Shown here: piece by piece, positions 52,290 to 61,600 of the stretch | Numbering within the stretch: position 1 is the stretch's first letter | How the letters are laid out: every line of letters starts with the position of its first letter | Assembly (NCBI GenBank): GCA_035527975.1 | Contig: DATKZM010000042.1 | Location: 1 to 64,000 of the forward strand | Length of the DNA stretch: 64,000 bases | From: DATKZM01 sp035527975 | Lineage (GTDB): Bacteria; Pseudomonadota; Alphaproteobacteria; JAPULJ01 | Reading direction: 5' to 3' | Notes under the pieces: generated by a model | The model's input: the letters and a program-made list of their open reading frames with translations, nothing else | The model's database searches: none | What the model was told of the DNA's origin: nothing | Translations under genes and position numbers: made by a program

Positions 52290-54659
52290 ATGACCGAGAC
52301 AGGAATCGGCGCCAGCGTTCGCCGTAAGGAAGATTATCGCTTTATCACCGGCGCAGGCCGGTATGTGGACGATATCCAATTGCGCGGGCAGGCCTATGCC
52401 ACGTTCGTGCGTTCGCCCCATGCGCACGCCGAAATCACCTCCATCAATACCGACACGGCCAAGGCCGCCGATGGAGTGGTGGCGGTGTTCACCCAGACCG
52501 ATCTGACGGCTGGCGGGCTCGGCCCGCAACCTTGTGGCTGGGCGGTCAGCAGCAAGAATGGCGATCCGCACAAGGCGCCGAACTTCCCGCTGATGGCGGA
52601 GGGCCGCGTGCGTTATGTCGGCGAAAATGTGGCGCTAGTCATCGCCGATACGCAAGCCCAGGCCAAGAGTGCGGCGGAAGCGGTCGAGGTGGGCTACAAG
52701 TCCTTGCCGGCCGTGACCTCGGCAACAGCGGCACTCAGTTCCGACGTTTTGTTGCACGACGACGCACCCGGCAATCTCAGCTTCGACTGGGAGCTCGGCG
52801 ATAAGGCCGCCACCGATGACGCCTTCACCAAGGCCAGTAGCGTCGCCAGGATCGAGGTCGTCAACAACCGCGTGATCCCGAACGCCATGGAGCCGCGCGC
52901 GGCGGTTGCCGACTACAATCCCGGAACCCAGGAACTCACGCTCTACACGACCAGCCAGAACCCGCACCTTGCGCGGCTGTTGCTGACCGCGTTCTTCCAA
53001 CTCGCTCCCGAGCACAAGCTGCGGGTTGTCGCGCCGGACGTGGGCGGCGGCTTTGGCTCGAAGGTCTTTGTCTATGCCGACGAAGTGGCCGTCGCTTGGG
53101 CTGCGCGCGCAACCGGCCGTCCGGTCAAGTGGACCGCCGAACGCTCCGAATCGTTCATCACCGACCGGCACGGGCGCGACCACGTCAGTACGGCGGAGCT
53201 GGCGCTTGATGACAATGGCAAGTTTCTTGCCTTGCGGGTGGAAACCGTTGCCGATCTGGGCGCTTATCTGTCTCTGCTCGGCACCGCGATTCCGACCTGG
53301 CTCTATGCGCCGCTCTTGGCCGGGCCCTACATCACCCCGGCGGTCTATTGCAACGTCAAGGGCGTCTTTACCAACACCGCGCCGACCGATGCGGTGCGCG
53401 GGGCGGGGCGGCCGGAGGCGACCTATCTGCTCGAACGCCTCGTCGACAAGGCGGCGCGCGAGTTGGGCGTCGACCAGGCCGAGCTTCGCAAACGCAATAT
53501 GATCGCCAATGACGCCTATCCTTATCAGACGCCGGTGGTTCATCAGTATGATTCTGGCGACTACGGTGCATCACTGGACAAGGCGGTGGGGATTGCAGAT
53601 CTCGGCGGCCTCGCAGCCCGCCGGGACGCGTCGGAGAAGGCCGGCAAACTGAGGGGCATCGGGTTCTCATCCTACATCGAGGCCTGCGGGATTGCCCCTT
53701 CGGCGGCGGCAGGCGCGATCGGCGGCGGCGTCGGCGGCTGGGAATCAGCGCAAGTCCGCTTCAATCCCACTGGCAGCGTCGAGGTTTTCACCGGATCTCA
53801 CTCCCACGGCCAGGGACATGATACGACCTTCGCCCAAATCGCCTCGGACAAATTGGGCGTGCCGATCGAGAACGTGGAGGTCATCCACGGCGACACCCAG
53901 CGCCACCAGTTCGGCATGGGCACATACGGTTCGCGCTCGCTGGCCGTCGGCGGCTCGGCGATCGTCAAGGCCACGGAGAAAATCATCGCGAAGGGCAAGA
54001 AGATTGCGGCCCACCTGATGGAGGCCTCGGAAGCCGACATCGAGTTCGATGGCGGCAACTACACGGTCGCCGGCACTGACAGGTCGGTCAACATTGCCGA
54101 GGTTGCCTTCACCGCCTATGTGCCGTTCAACTATCCCGAAGGCGTGGAGCCGGGGCTCGATGAGAATGCATTCTACGATCCCCTCAACTTCTCGTTCCCG
54201 GCGGGCACGCATATCTGTGAAGTCGAGGTCGATCCCGAGACCGGAGTGGTCGATATCGCCAACTACGTGGCGGTAGACGATTTCGGCACGCTGATCAACC
54301 CGATGATTGTCGAGGGCCAGGTGCATGGCGGCATCGTCCACGGCGTCGGCCAGGCGTTGCTCGAAAACACGGTCTATGACGACGAAGGCCAGCTCGCCTC
54401 GGGCTCGTACATGGACTACACCATGCCGCGCGCCGACAACGTGCCGAACTTCAACGTCGACTACACCAAGACCGAGTCGCCATTGAACCCGCTCGGCGTG
54501 AAGGGATGTGGCGAAGCAGGGGCAATCGCGTCGCCGCCGGCGCTGATCAACGCCATCGTCGACGCGCTGTCGCCGCTTGGCGTCACCAATGTCGACATGC
54601 CCGCCACGTCCGCGAGGGTCTGGCGGGCCATTCAGTCCGCAAAAGCGGCAGCCGAGTAA
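52290..54659 (+). CDS. coxL: CODH-like molybdenum hydroxylase large subunit, form II
   Basis: The 789-residue catalytic subunit of the xanthine oxidase family has DVGGGFGSKVF, and the molybdopterin motif GVKGCGEAGAIASPPA with the catalytic Glu near the C-terminus. True CO dehydrogenase (form I) has AYxCSFR at the active site; this protein has DAVRGAGRPEATY (near residues 365-377), close to the AYRGAGR of form II. CO oxidation is therefore doubtful and another hydroxylation substrate is likely. It begins four bases after coxS. Confidence 0.92.
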   Translation: MTETGIGASVRRKEDYRFITGAGRYVDDIQLRGQAYATFVRSPHAHAEITSINTDTAKAADGVVAVFTQTDLTAGGLGPQPCGWAVSSKNGDPHKAPNFPLMAEGRVRYVGENVALVIADTQAQAKSAAEAVEVGYKSLPAVTSATAALSSDVLLHDDAPGNLSFDWELGDKAATDDAFTKASSVARIEVVNNRVIPNAMEPRAAVADYNPGTQELTLYTTSQNPHLARLLLTAFFQLAPEHKLRVVAPDVGGGFGSKVFVYADEVAVAWAARATGRPVKWTAERSESFITDRHGRDHVSTAELALDDNGKFLALRVETVADLGAYLSLLGTAIPTWLYAPLLAGPYITPAVYCNVKGVFTNTAPTDAVRGAGRPEATYLLERLVDKAARELGVDQAELRKRNMIANDAYPYQTPVVHQYDSGDYGASLDKAVGIADLGGLAARRDASEKAGKLRGIGFSSYIEACGIAPSAAAGAIGGGVGGWESAQVRFNPTGSVEVFTGSHSHGQGHDTTFAQIASDKLGVPIENVEVIHGDTQRHQFGMGTYGSRSLAVGGSAIVKATEKIIAKGKKIAAHLMEASEADIEFDGGNYTVAGTDRSVNIAEVAFTAYVPFNYPEGVEPGLDENAFYDPLNFSFPAGTHICEVEVDPETGVVDIANYVAVDDFGTLINPMIVEGQVHGGIVHGVGQALLENTVYDDEGQLASGSYMDYTMPRADNVPNFNVDYTKTESPLNPLGVKGCGEAGAIASPPALINAIVDALSPLGVTNVDMPATSARVWRAIQSAKAAAE

Positions 54660-54674
54660 GGGAGGCAACGACCC

Positions 54675-55460
54675 ATGTACAGCTTCGAATATTCCAAACC
54701 CGCCTCCCTTGGGGAGGTCGAGAGCGCAGTCGGCGAGGAAGCGGTTCTGCTCGCCGGTGGCATGACACTCATCCCGACGCTGAAACAGCGCCTGGCGAGC
54801 CCGGATCAACTCATCGATCTGGGCGCGATTGCCGAGCTATCAGGGATCAGTGTCTCCGGCGACACCGTGACCATCGGCGCCATGACGACCCACGCCGAAG
54901 TCGCGTCCAGCAAAGAGGTGGCGAACGCCATCCCGGCGCTGGCCGCACTTGCCGAGATGATCGGCGATCCGGCCGTGCGCAATCGCGGCACGATCGGCGG
55001 CTCGATCGCCAATAACGATCCGGCGGCCGACTATCCCGCCGCCGTGGTCGGGCTTGGCGCCACCGTCAAGACCAACAAACGCGAGATTGCCGGCGATGAT
55101 TTCTTCACCGGCCTGTTTGAGACGGCGCTCGACGAGGGCGAAATCGTGACTTCGGTCTCATTCCCGGTGCCGGAGAAGGCTGGGTATTCCAAATTCCCCA
55201 ACCCGGCTTCGCGCTACGCGATCGTCGGCGTCTTCACAGCCAAGACCGGCAACGGCACGCGGGTCGCAGTGACCGGCGCGGGACCTTGCGTCTACCGGGT
55301 CGGCGAGATGGAAAGCGCGCTCGACGACAACTGGTCGGCCGATGCCGTGGCCGGCATTTCGGTCTCAGCCGATGGCCTCAACGAGGACATCCATGCCAGC
55401 GCCGAATATCGGGCGCATCTGGTAACCGTGATGGCCAAGCGGGCCGTGGCAGCCTCGTAA
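54675..55460 (+). CDS. coxM: CODH-like FAD-binding medium subunit
   Basis: The 261-residue flavoprotein subunit shows LLAGGMTLIPTLKQRLA and RNRGTIGGSIANNDPAADYPA, the two FAD contacts of the family. It passes electrons from CoxS to an acceptor. A strong terminator lies 35 bases after its stop, separating the structural genes from the maturation genes. Confidence 0.92.
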   Translation: MYSFEYSKPASLGEVESAVGEEAVLLAGGMTLIPTLKQRLASPDQLIDLGAIAELSGISVSGDTVTIGAMTTHAEVASSKEVANAIPALAALAEMIGDPAVRNRGTIGGSIANNDPAADYPAAVVGLGATVKTNKREIAGDDFFTGLFETALDEGEIVTSVSFPVPEKAGYSKFPNPASRYAIVGVFTAKTGNGTRVAVTGAGPCVYRVGEMESALDDNWSADAVAGISVSADGLNEDIHASAEYRAHLVTVMAKRAVAAS

Positions 55461-55494
55461 GGAATCCTGCCCCTCACCGGGGCCACTGAATTCG

Positions 55495-55531
55495 GGGCAG
55501 GGGCGGATTTTGGTCCGCCCCTGCCCTTTTT
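55495..55531 (+). terminator. Rho-independent terminator after coxM
   Basis: GGGCAGGGGCGGA (55495-55507) pairs perfectly with TCCGCCCCTGCCC (55514-55526) around TTTTGG, followed by five T (55527-55531). It ends the coxGSLM transcript. Confidence 0.93.
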
Positions 55532-55626
55532 CGGCCCGCCCGTGACAGCCAAGCCGCGAGGCACTAGATATTGAGGGTAGGCTTAGAAAAGCGGCCGCGT
55601 CCGAACCCAAGCAGAAAGAGACCGGA

Positions 55627-56547
55627 TTGAGCGAAATCCCAACAACCGTCGAGGACACGCTCGACCTGCTGGCTAAAGGCCACTACGTGGCGGATAAGAG
55701 CCTCGCAACCGCCATCTTCCTTGGCCTGAAGCTCAATCGACCGCTCTTCCTGGAGGGCGAGGCGGGCGTCGGCAAGACCGAGATCGCCAAGGTGCTGGCT
55801 GAGACGCTGGGGCGCGATCTGATCCGCCTTCAGTGTTACGAGGGCCTTGACGTGTCGAGCGCGGTCTACGAATGGAACTACTCGGGCCAGATGATCGAGA
55901 TCCGCCTGGCCGAGGCCGAAGGGGTCAGCGACCGCGACCGCCTACGCGACGACATATTCTCCGAGCGCTTCCTGGTGAAACGTCCCCTGCTCCAAGCGCT
56001 CGAGCCGCATTCCGGCGGCCCCCCGGTACTGCTGATCGACGAGCTTGACCGCACCGACGAGCCCTTCGAGGCCTATCTGCTGGAGGTGCTCTCCGACTTC
56101 CAGATTACGATCCCGGAGATCGGCGCGATGAAGGCAAAGGAGCCGCCGATCGTGGTGGTGACCTCGAATCGCACGCGCGAGATCCATGACGCGCTGAAGC
56201 GCCGATGTTTTTACTACTGGGTCGATTATCCCGATGCAAAACGGGAACTTGAGATCCTGACGATCAAAGCGCCAGGTGCCGGCGAGGCGCTCGCGCGCGA
56301 GGTGGTGGCCTTCGTCCAAAAGCTGCGCAAGATGGATCTCTTCAAACTGCCCGGGGTGTCGGAGACGATCGACTGGACCGCCGCCCTCACCCAGCTCAAC
56401 GTTATCTCGCTGGATCCCCAGAGCATCGATTCGACGCTTGGCGCACTCCTGAAATACCAGGACGACATCTCGCGTATTCAGGGCAGCGAGGCGGCCGGCA
56501 TCCTCGACCAGATCCGCAACGAGCTCGCGGCAGCCGGTGCGTCCTGA
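55627..56547 (+). CDS. coxD: MoxR-type AAA ATPase, CoxD
   Basis: The 306-residue ATPase has Walker A GEAGVGKTE (near 48), Walker B VLLIDELDR (near 140) and sensor TSNRTR. In Oligotropha CoxD is a chaperone for assembling the sulfur-copper-molybdenum cluster; form II systems have it too, for activation of the large subunit. The start is TTG 55627, with AGAGACCGG upstream. It works with the VWA protein CoxE that begins 11 bases past its stop. Confidence 0.88.
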   Translation: MSEIPTTVEDTLDLLAKGHYVADKSLATAIFLGLKLNRPLFLEGEAGVGKTEIAKVLAETLGRDLIRLQCYEGLDVSSAVYEWNYSGQMIEIRLAEAEGVSDRDRLRDDIFSERFLVKRPLLQALEPHSGGPPVLLIDELDRTDEPFEAYLLEVLSDFQITIPEIGAMKAKEPPIVVVTSNRTREIHDALKRRCFYYWVDYPDAKRELEILTIKAPGAGEALAREVVAFVQKLRKMDLFKLPGVSETIDWTAALTQLNVISLDPQSIDSTLGALLKYQDDISRIQGSEAAGILDQIRNELAAAGAS

Positions 56548-56558
56548 GGCCGGCTGCG

Positions 56559-57806
56559 ATGACCGAGCAACCGCCCGTCCCGAACGTCCCCGACGAGAGC
56601 GGTGGGCGGCTTGCCGAAAACATCATGCATTTTGCCCGGGTCCTGCGCGCGGCGGGACTGCCGATTGGGCCTGGGCGCGTCTTGGATGCGATCGAAGCGG
56701 TCCGGGCGGTTGGTATTGGCGACCGCGCGGATTTCTATTGGACACTCCACGCGGTATTCGTGAACCGGCGCGATCAACGCGATCTCTTCGATCAAGCCTT
56801 CCACGTCTTCTGGCGTAATCCCAAGCTGCTGGAACGCATGCTGGCGACCGTGCTGCCCTCGATCGACGTCCCCATGGAGGAAGACAAGGAGCTGTCCCGG
56901 CGCATCGCCGACGCCATGAACATGGGCAACGATCCGGCTCAAGGCCGAGGTGAAGAGGACGAGCCCGAGGAGATCGTCTTCGATGCGGCGATGACCTTTT
57001 CGGACCGCGAACTCCTGCAGAAGCAGGACTTCGAGGCGATGAGCGCCGAAGAAATTCGCAAAGCGCGCGCCATCATTTCTCGAATGCGCCTGCCGATCAT
57101 GGATGTGCCAACCAGGCGTCATCGGCCCAATCCGCGCGGCGCCCGTATCGACATGCGCGCGACCTTGCGCAAGGCGCTGCGCTCCGGTGGCCGCGACATT
57201 CCGCTGGCCCGGCGCAGCCGTCGGCGGCGACATCCGCCGCTGGTGATCCTCTGCGATATTTCCGGTTCGATGAGCCGCTATTCGCGCATGCTGTTGCACT
57301 TCATGCACGCGCTGACGAACGACCGCGACCGGGTGCATACGTTCCTCTTCGGCACGCGGCTCTCGAACATCACGCGGTACCTGCGCTACCGCGACGTCGA
57401 CGTCGCGCTCGATAAGATCGGCGGGACCGTCGATGATTGGTCGGGCGGCACGCGTATCGGCTCGTGCCTGGCCGAATTCAACCGCATCTGGTCGCGGCGC
57501 GTGCTGGCGCAGGGCGCGGTGGTCCTGTTGATCACCGATGGCCTCGACCGCGAGGGCGGCGAGCTGCTTGCGAACGCCATGGAACGACTGCACAAGTCAT
57601 GCCGACGGCTGATTTGGCTAAACCCGCTGTTGCGTTATGCGGGGTTCGAACCAAAATCACAGGGCATCAAGGCTATCCTTCCGCATGTGGACGAGTTCCG
57701 GACGATCCACAATCTGGAGAGCCTGAGCGATCTCGCCGAGGCGCTCGGGCGTCCGGGGACACGGCGGGAGGAAGGCGTGAGCAGTTGGCTGGAGAAAATG
57801 CAATGA
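56559..57806 (+). CDS. coxE: VWA-domain protein CoxE
   Basis: The 415-residue protein has a von Willebrand A domain in its second half with the MIDAS motif ILCDISGSMSRYS (near residue 230). The first half is the CoxE-specific region. MoxR ATPase/VWA pairs act as cofactor-insertion chaperones. The stop overlaps the next start by four bases. Confidence 0.9.
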   Translation: MTEQPPVPNVPDESGGRLAENIMHFARVLRAAGLPIGPGRVLDAIEAVRAVGIGDRADFYWTLHAVFVNRRDQRDLFDQAFHVFWRNPKLLERMLATVLPSIDVPMEEDKELSRRIADAMNMGNDPAQGRGEEDEPEEIVFDAAMTFSDRELLQKQDFEAMSAEEIRKARAIISRMRLPIMDVPTRRHRPNPRGARIDMRATLRKALRSGGRDIPLARRSRRRRHPPLVILCDISGSMSRYSRMLLHFMHALTNDRDRVHTFLFGTRLSNITRYLRYRDVDVALDKIGGTVDDWSGGTRIGSCLAEFNRIWSRRVLAQGAVVLLITDGLDREGGELLANAMERLHKSCRRLIWLNPLLRYAGFEPKSQGIKAILPHVDEFRTIHNLESLSDLAEALGRPGTRREEGVSSWLEKMQ

Positions 57807-58126
57807 GTGGCGCGCATGACGACGTGTTGGAAACCGCAGCGGCCTGGCTGGCCGACGGCAAGGGCGTGGCGCTGGCCACGGTCGTGACGACATGGGGATC
57901 CTCGCCGCGTCCGGCCGGCAGTCAGCTTGCCGTCGACGAGGCGGGTGCGATGGTGGGATCGGTCTCGGGGGGATGTATCGAGGGCGCCGTGGTGACCGAG
58001 GCCATCAGCGCAATCAAGGACGGCGAGCCGCGCTTGCTCGACTTCGGCGTCAGCGACGAGCAGGCCTGGGAGGTGGGGCTTGCTTGCGGCGGCAAAGTAC
58101 AGGTCTATGTCGAGAAGATGGAATGA
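57803..58126 (+). CDS. XdhC/CoxI-family N-terminal domain protein
   Basis: The 107-residue product corresponds to the N-terminal domain of XdhC, which protects and sulfurates molybdenum cofactor for insertion. ATVVTTWGSSPRPAGSQLAV and GSVSGGCIEGAVVTEA are its signature. In most XdhC proteins this is fused to a Rossmann domain; here that domain is the next gene, overlapping by four bases (ATGA). This split is common in cox clusters (CoxF/CoxI-like). Confidence 0.87.
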   Translation: MSGAHDDVLETAAAWLADGKGVALATVVTTWGSSPRPAGSQLAVDEAGAMVGSVSGGCIEGAVVTEAISAIKDGEPRLLDFGVSDEQAWEVGLACGGKVQVYVEKME

Positions 58127-58842
58127 AACGGGCGGTTCTTGACAAGGTTCTGAAGGCGCGTGCGGACGCATTCCCGCTTGCCCTTGCCACTGAACTAAAG
58201 ACCGGGCTACAGCACGCGCTGAGCCCAGACGGCACAAGCGCCGGCGATCTTGCAGTGTCAGACTTGATCGAGAGCGCCGCGGCAGACGCGCTGCGTGATA
58301 ACCGGCCCATGACCGTCGACGGGCCGAACGGACCGATCTTTGTGCAGCCGTTCAATCCGGCCTTGCGAATGTATATCGTCGGCGCGGTTCATATCGCCCA
58401 GGCGTTGGCTCCGATGGCCGCGCTCGCGGGCTACGTGGTCACGGTAATCGATCCGCGCGGCTCCTTCGCCACACCGGAACGTTTTCCTGGTATCGCACTT
58501 TCGACCGACTGGCCGGACGAGGCAATCGGCCGAGCGCCGCCCGACAGCCGCACGGCGGTCATTACCCTGACCCACGACCCCAAGCTCGACGACCCCGCCC
58601 TCATTGCCGCGTTGCGCTCACAGGCGTTCTATATCGGCGCGCTGGGCAGCCGGAAAACGCATGCCTTGCGCGAGGACCGGTTGCGGGCCGAAGGCTTCGA
58701 CGAGGGAGCGCTCGCGCGCATCCATGGGCCCATCGGCCTGGCACTGGGCGGCCGCTCGCCGGCCGAGATCGCCATCGCCACACTCGCTCAGGCGACGCAG
58801 GTTCTCCACCAATCCGATCCACGTGCGAGGTCGGCGACGTGA
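58123..58842 (+). CDS. XdhC/CoxI-family Rossmann-domain protein
   Basis: The 239-residue product is the C-terminal half of an XdhC-type protein. LRMYIVGAVHIAQALAPMAALAGYVVTVIDPR is the nucleotide fold (the usual GGGHVA reads GAVHIA here), and YIGALGSRKTHALREDRL and GLALGGRSPAEIAIA follow. It should act with the small XdhC N-domain protein on the cox molybdenum cofactor. It overlaps the next gene by four bases. Confidence 0.88.
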   Translation: MKRAVLDKVLKARADAFPLALATELKTGLQHALSPDGTSAGDLAVSDLIESAAADALRDNRPMTVDGPNGPIFVQPFNPALRMYIVGAVHIAQALAPMAALAGYVVTVIDPRGSFATPERFPGIALSTDWPDEAIGRAPPDSRTAVITLTHDPKLDDPALIAALRSQAFYIGALGSRKTHALREDRLRAEGFDEGALARIHGPIGLALGGRSPAEIAIATLAQATQVLHQSDPRARSAT

Positions 58843-60476
58843 AATTCGGGCGCGTTCCGCTCGATGATGCCGACGGGGCGATCCTCGTTCACACGCTCAA
58901 AGCCGGCCGCGCGACCATAAGAAAGGGCACCCGGCTCGGTGCTTCGGACCTGGCGGTATTGCGAGCCGGAGGGTTCGAGACCGTCATGGTGGCGCGGCTC
59001 GAACCTGAGGATGTGGGCGAAAACGACGCCGCCGGCGCGATCGCCGCGGCGGCGACAGGCGGGCACGCCTCCCACAGCGCCGCCGCCAATGGGCGCTGCA
59101 ATCTGATTGCTAAAACATCGGGCCTTGCCATCCTCGACCGCGCACGCATCGACGCGCTGAACGGCATCAACGAAGGAGCGAGCATCGCGACGATCGAACC
59201 CTTGCGCCTCGTCCAGCCGGGTGAGCTGCTCGCGACGATCAAGATCGTTCCTTTTGCCGTGTCGAAAACGACGGTTGAGCGTTGCGTTGCCGCCGCGGGC
59301 GATCCCGCGCCGGTTGTGGCCGTGGCCAATTTCACTCCCAAGCGTGTTGGCCTGTTGCAAACGGTGATGCCCAGCGCTAAGCAATCACTGGTCGAAAAAA
59401 TGGCGGAAGCCAGCCGGAAGCGGGTTGAGCGCCTGGGTGGCGTGCTGATCGACATCGGCACTTGCGGTCACGACGAACACGCGGTCGCCGAAGCGCTTGG
59501 CCGACTGGTCGCGCACAGATGCGACATTGCGCTCGTGCTCGGTGCTTCAGCAATCGCCGATCGGCGCGACGTGGTGCCGGCAGCGATCGAACAGGCCGGT
59601 GGACGCATCCTGCGTTTCGGTATGCCGGTCGATCCCGGTCACCTCACTTTGCTCGCCGAATTAGGTGCGATGACCGTGCTCGGGGTTCCTGGATCCTCGC
59701 GCTCGCAGCGGCGGCAGGGCTTCGATTGGATATTGCAGTGCCTCTTCGCCGGCCTCGAGGTGGACGACGAAGCCATCTCGCGCCTGGGCGTCGGCGGTCT
59801 GTTGAAGGAAATCCCGGAGCGACCGATGCCGCGCCGCATCACCGACCCCGCCCGCAAGCCAGCCGCCCCACCCAAAGTCGCAGCCCTTGTTCTGGCGGCC
59901 GGGCAATCGCGCCGCATGGGCGCGCGGAACAAATTGCTTGCCGAGATCGACGGGGTCGCGATGGTGCGCCGGGTGGTCGAGGCTGTTATCGCATCGCGCG
60001 CCGAGCCGGTGTTGGTGATAACCGGATACGAGACTGACCGCGTTCGCGACGCCATGGCGGGCCTCGCAGTCACCTTTGTCGACAATCTGGACTTCGAGGA
60101 AGGCATCAGCGCCTCGCTGCGTCACGGCCTTGCGGCGCTGCCCCCGGACTGCGACGGCGCGCTGGTGTGTCTGGGCGACATGCCGCGGGTCGACGCGGCG
60201 ATGCTGGACATGCTGATCGGTGCATTCGAGCCCGAGAAGGGCAAGGATATCTGCGTGCCGGTGCACCAGGGTAAACGCGGTAATCCCGTTCTGTGGGGCA
60301 AACGCTTTTTCACCGATATGCGCGAGATTGCCGGTGATGTTGGCGCGAAATACTTGATTGGACGGCACGCCGATGCGGTGCAGGAAGTCTCCATCGCGGA
60401 AGACGGCGTGCTGATCGACGTCGATTCGCCGGATGCCCTGGCGGCGCTAACGGCGCGCGGCGGGCAGAGCGTCTGA
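58839..60476 (+). CDS. Fusion of a MoeA-like molybdopterin-binding domain and a MobA/MocA-like nucleotidyltransferase
   Basis: The 545-residue protein has an N-terminal molybdopterin-binding region (about 1-330) with LVLGASAIADRRDVVPAAI and MTVLGVPGSSRSQRRQGFDW. A GT-A nucleotidyltransferase follows (about 345-545) with ALVLAAGQSRRMGARNKLL and VCLGDMPRVDA, as in MocA (CTP-dependent) and MobA. MocA makes the cytosine dinucleotide form of the cofactor used by CODH-type hydroxylases, which fits the cluster. It ends the maturation operon. Confidence 0.88.
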   Translation: MKFGRVPLDDADGAILVHTLKAGRATIRKGTRLGASDLAVLRAGGFETVMVARLEPEDVGENDAAGAIAAAATGGHASHSAAANGRCNLIAKTSGLAILDRARIDALNGINEGASIATIEPLRLVQPGELLATIKIVPFAVSKTTVERCVAAAGDPAPVVAVANFTPKRVGLLQTVMPSAKQSLVEKMAEASRKRVERLGGVLIDIGTCGHDEHAVAEALGRLVAHRCDIALVLGASAIADRRDVVPAAIEQAGGRILRFGMPVDPGHLTLLAELGAMTVLGVPGSSRSQRRQGFDWILQCLFAGLEVDDEAISRLGVGGLLKEIPERPMPRRITDPARKPAAPPKVAALVLAAGQSRRMGARNKLLAEIDGVAMVRRVVEAVIASRAEPVLVITGYETDRVRDAMAGLAVTFVDNLDFEEGISASLRHGLAALPPDCDGALVCLGDMPRVDAAMLDMLIGAFEPEKGKDICVPVHQGKRGNPVLWGKRFFTDMREIAGDVGAKYLIGRHADAVQEVSIAEDGVLIDVDSPDALAALTARGGQSV

Positions 60477-60492
60477 GCTTCGACACCCCGAA

Positions 60493-60762
60493 CTTATACC
60501 AAATCTCAGTGATATTGAGCTATTTGACCGCCAAGATTTTGTCCGCCGGTTAGGCGCGGGTTGCGCCGTGGTGCGACGCACCACAAGCGGCGCGCAACGA
60601 CGCCGGCGGACAAAATCTTGGCGGCCTTCGGTGGGGCCGATTGGCCCTCCGGCCGCGTTACGCGGCTTGCCCGATGCGCTGCATCGCGCCGCGCCGCGTG
60701 CCTAACCGGAGGGCCAATCCGCCGCCATCAAATGGGGCAATATCACTGAGACTTGGTATAAG
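60493..60762. mobile_element. MITE-like 270-bp palindromic element with nested inverted repeats
   Basis: This fills most of the 390-base gene-free stretch 60477-60866. Outer inverted repeats of 24 bp (60493-60516 and 60739-60762, one mismatch) begin CTTATACCAA. Inside lie a perfect 22-bp pair (60528-60549 and 60603-60624) and a perfect 14-bp pair (60639-60652 and 60706-60719), so the element folds into two large hairpins. It holds no credible gene. TA at both outer edges would suit an IS630/mariner-type target duplication. The remaining 60763-60866 shows only a run of ten G (60857-60866). Confidence 0.8.
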
Positions 60763-60866
60763 CGGATGAGACGGCGCTCTGGCATCCAGCGAGCGCAAAG
60801 CCGCAGAACAGCGAACGAGATGATCTTTGATGACGGTTAGGCGCCGTGAAACACTCGGGGGGGGGG

Positions 60867-61427
60867 CTATTTGCCCATAATTTGCGCGACGGCGCGGTCG
60901 GGCATGGGCCGGGCAAAGGGCCGATCGAACGGATTTGCGGTGTCGCCCTGCACGCCGGCACTGGCCATCGGCGCCTCGGGCGGCTCGCTCTCGAAGCTGG
61001 CGGGAAGCACCGAGCGCGGACGGCGCGATTCGATCGTGACCGAAACCGTCACCGTTGCCGAAAAAAGCGCGCCGGCACTGTCGGTCAGCGTGTAGTCAAA
61101 CTGATCGGTCCCGGCAAAACCCGGCTCCGGCCGGTAGGTCAGCGTCTGGTCGGCGTTGCGCGAGACCATGCCATGGCCCGGCTGTACCACGCGCACGAGG
61201 CGCAGCTCGCCCTGATGCGGGCCACCGGCCACCGGACGGATGGTTGCGGCCCCGCCATGCTCGATGGGGGCAATGCCGCCGAACAGCTCCATCTGGTCCT
61301 TGTGTTCGAGACGCCCCCGCTTCAGGATCGCCTCTGCCTTCGGTCCGCTCGTCCCGGCTTCGGGAAGTCCGTCAGGGGACGCCGCGCCGGCTTCATCGAG
61401 TTCGGGGTCGAAGTATTCACGGTCCAT
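60867..61427 (-). CDS. Protein with a single cadherin/Ig-like domain
   Basis: The 186-residue product contains one domain of the tandem-95/cadherin-like type: LTYRPEPGFAGTDQFDYTLTDSAGALFSATVTVSVTI reads as its central two strands (about residues 93-130). Such domains normally repeat in large surface proteins. There is no signal peptide at the start (MDREYFDPELDE) and the ends are disordered and acidic or Pro-rich. It may use type I secretion or be a remnant. Ten C directly follow its stop codon on the coding strand. Confidence 0.65.
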   Translation of the reverse strand: MDREYFDPELDEAGAASPDGLPEAGTSGPKAEAILKRGRLEHKDQMELFGGIAPIEHGGAATIRPVAGGPHQGELRLVRVVQPGHGMVSRNADQTLTYRPEPGFAGTDQFDYTLTDSAGALFSATVTVSVTIESRRPRSVLPASFESEPPEAPMASAGVQGDTANPFDRPFARPMPDRAVAQIMGK

Positions 61428-61550
61428 TTCGTATCACTTTTTTCTTTGACTACGGGCGCGCGCCACGAAAACTCTTTTGGACCGCATTAAAACGATCTGC
61501 CTTGTTAATGAATTTGATCGCAAATCTAAGTAACAAAATCAAGTGTCACA

Positions 61551-61590
61551 TTGCGGCAATTTCTGGGTAATTGCGGCAACATCTGGGTAA
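61551..61590. repeat. Two tandem 20-bp direct repeats upstream of hspQ
   Basis: TTGCGGCAATTTCTGGGTAA (61551-61570) is followed directly by TTGCGGCAACATCTGGGTAA (61571-61590), differing at two bases. The second copy ends at the hspQ ribosome binding site AAAGGAGGG. Confidence 0.8.
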
Positions 61591-61600
61591 AGGAGGGACA

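Noticed and set aside
52290..54659. True (form I) CO dehydrogenase
   Set aside because: The active-site AYxCSFR is absent; AVRGAGR is present instead.
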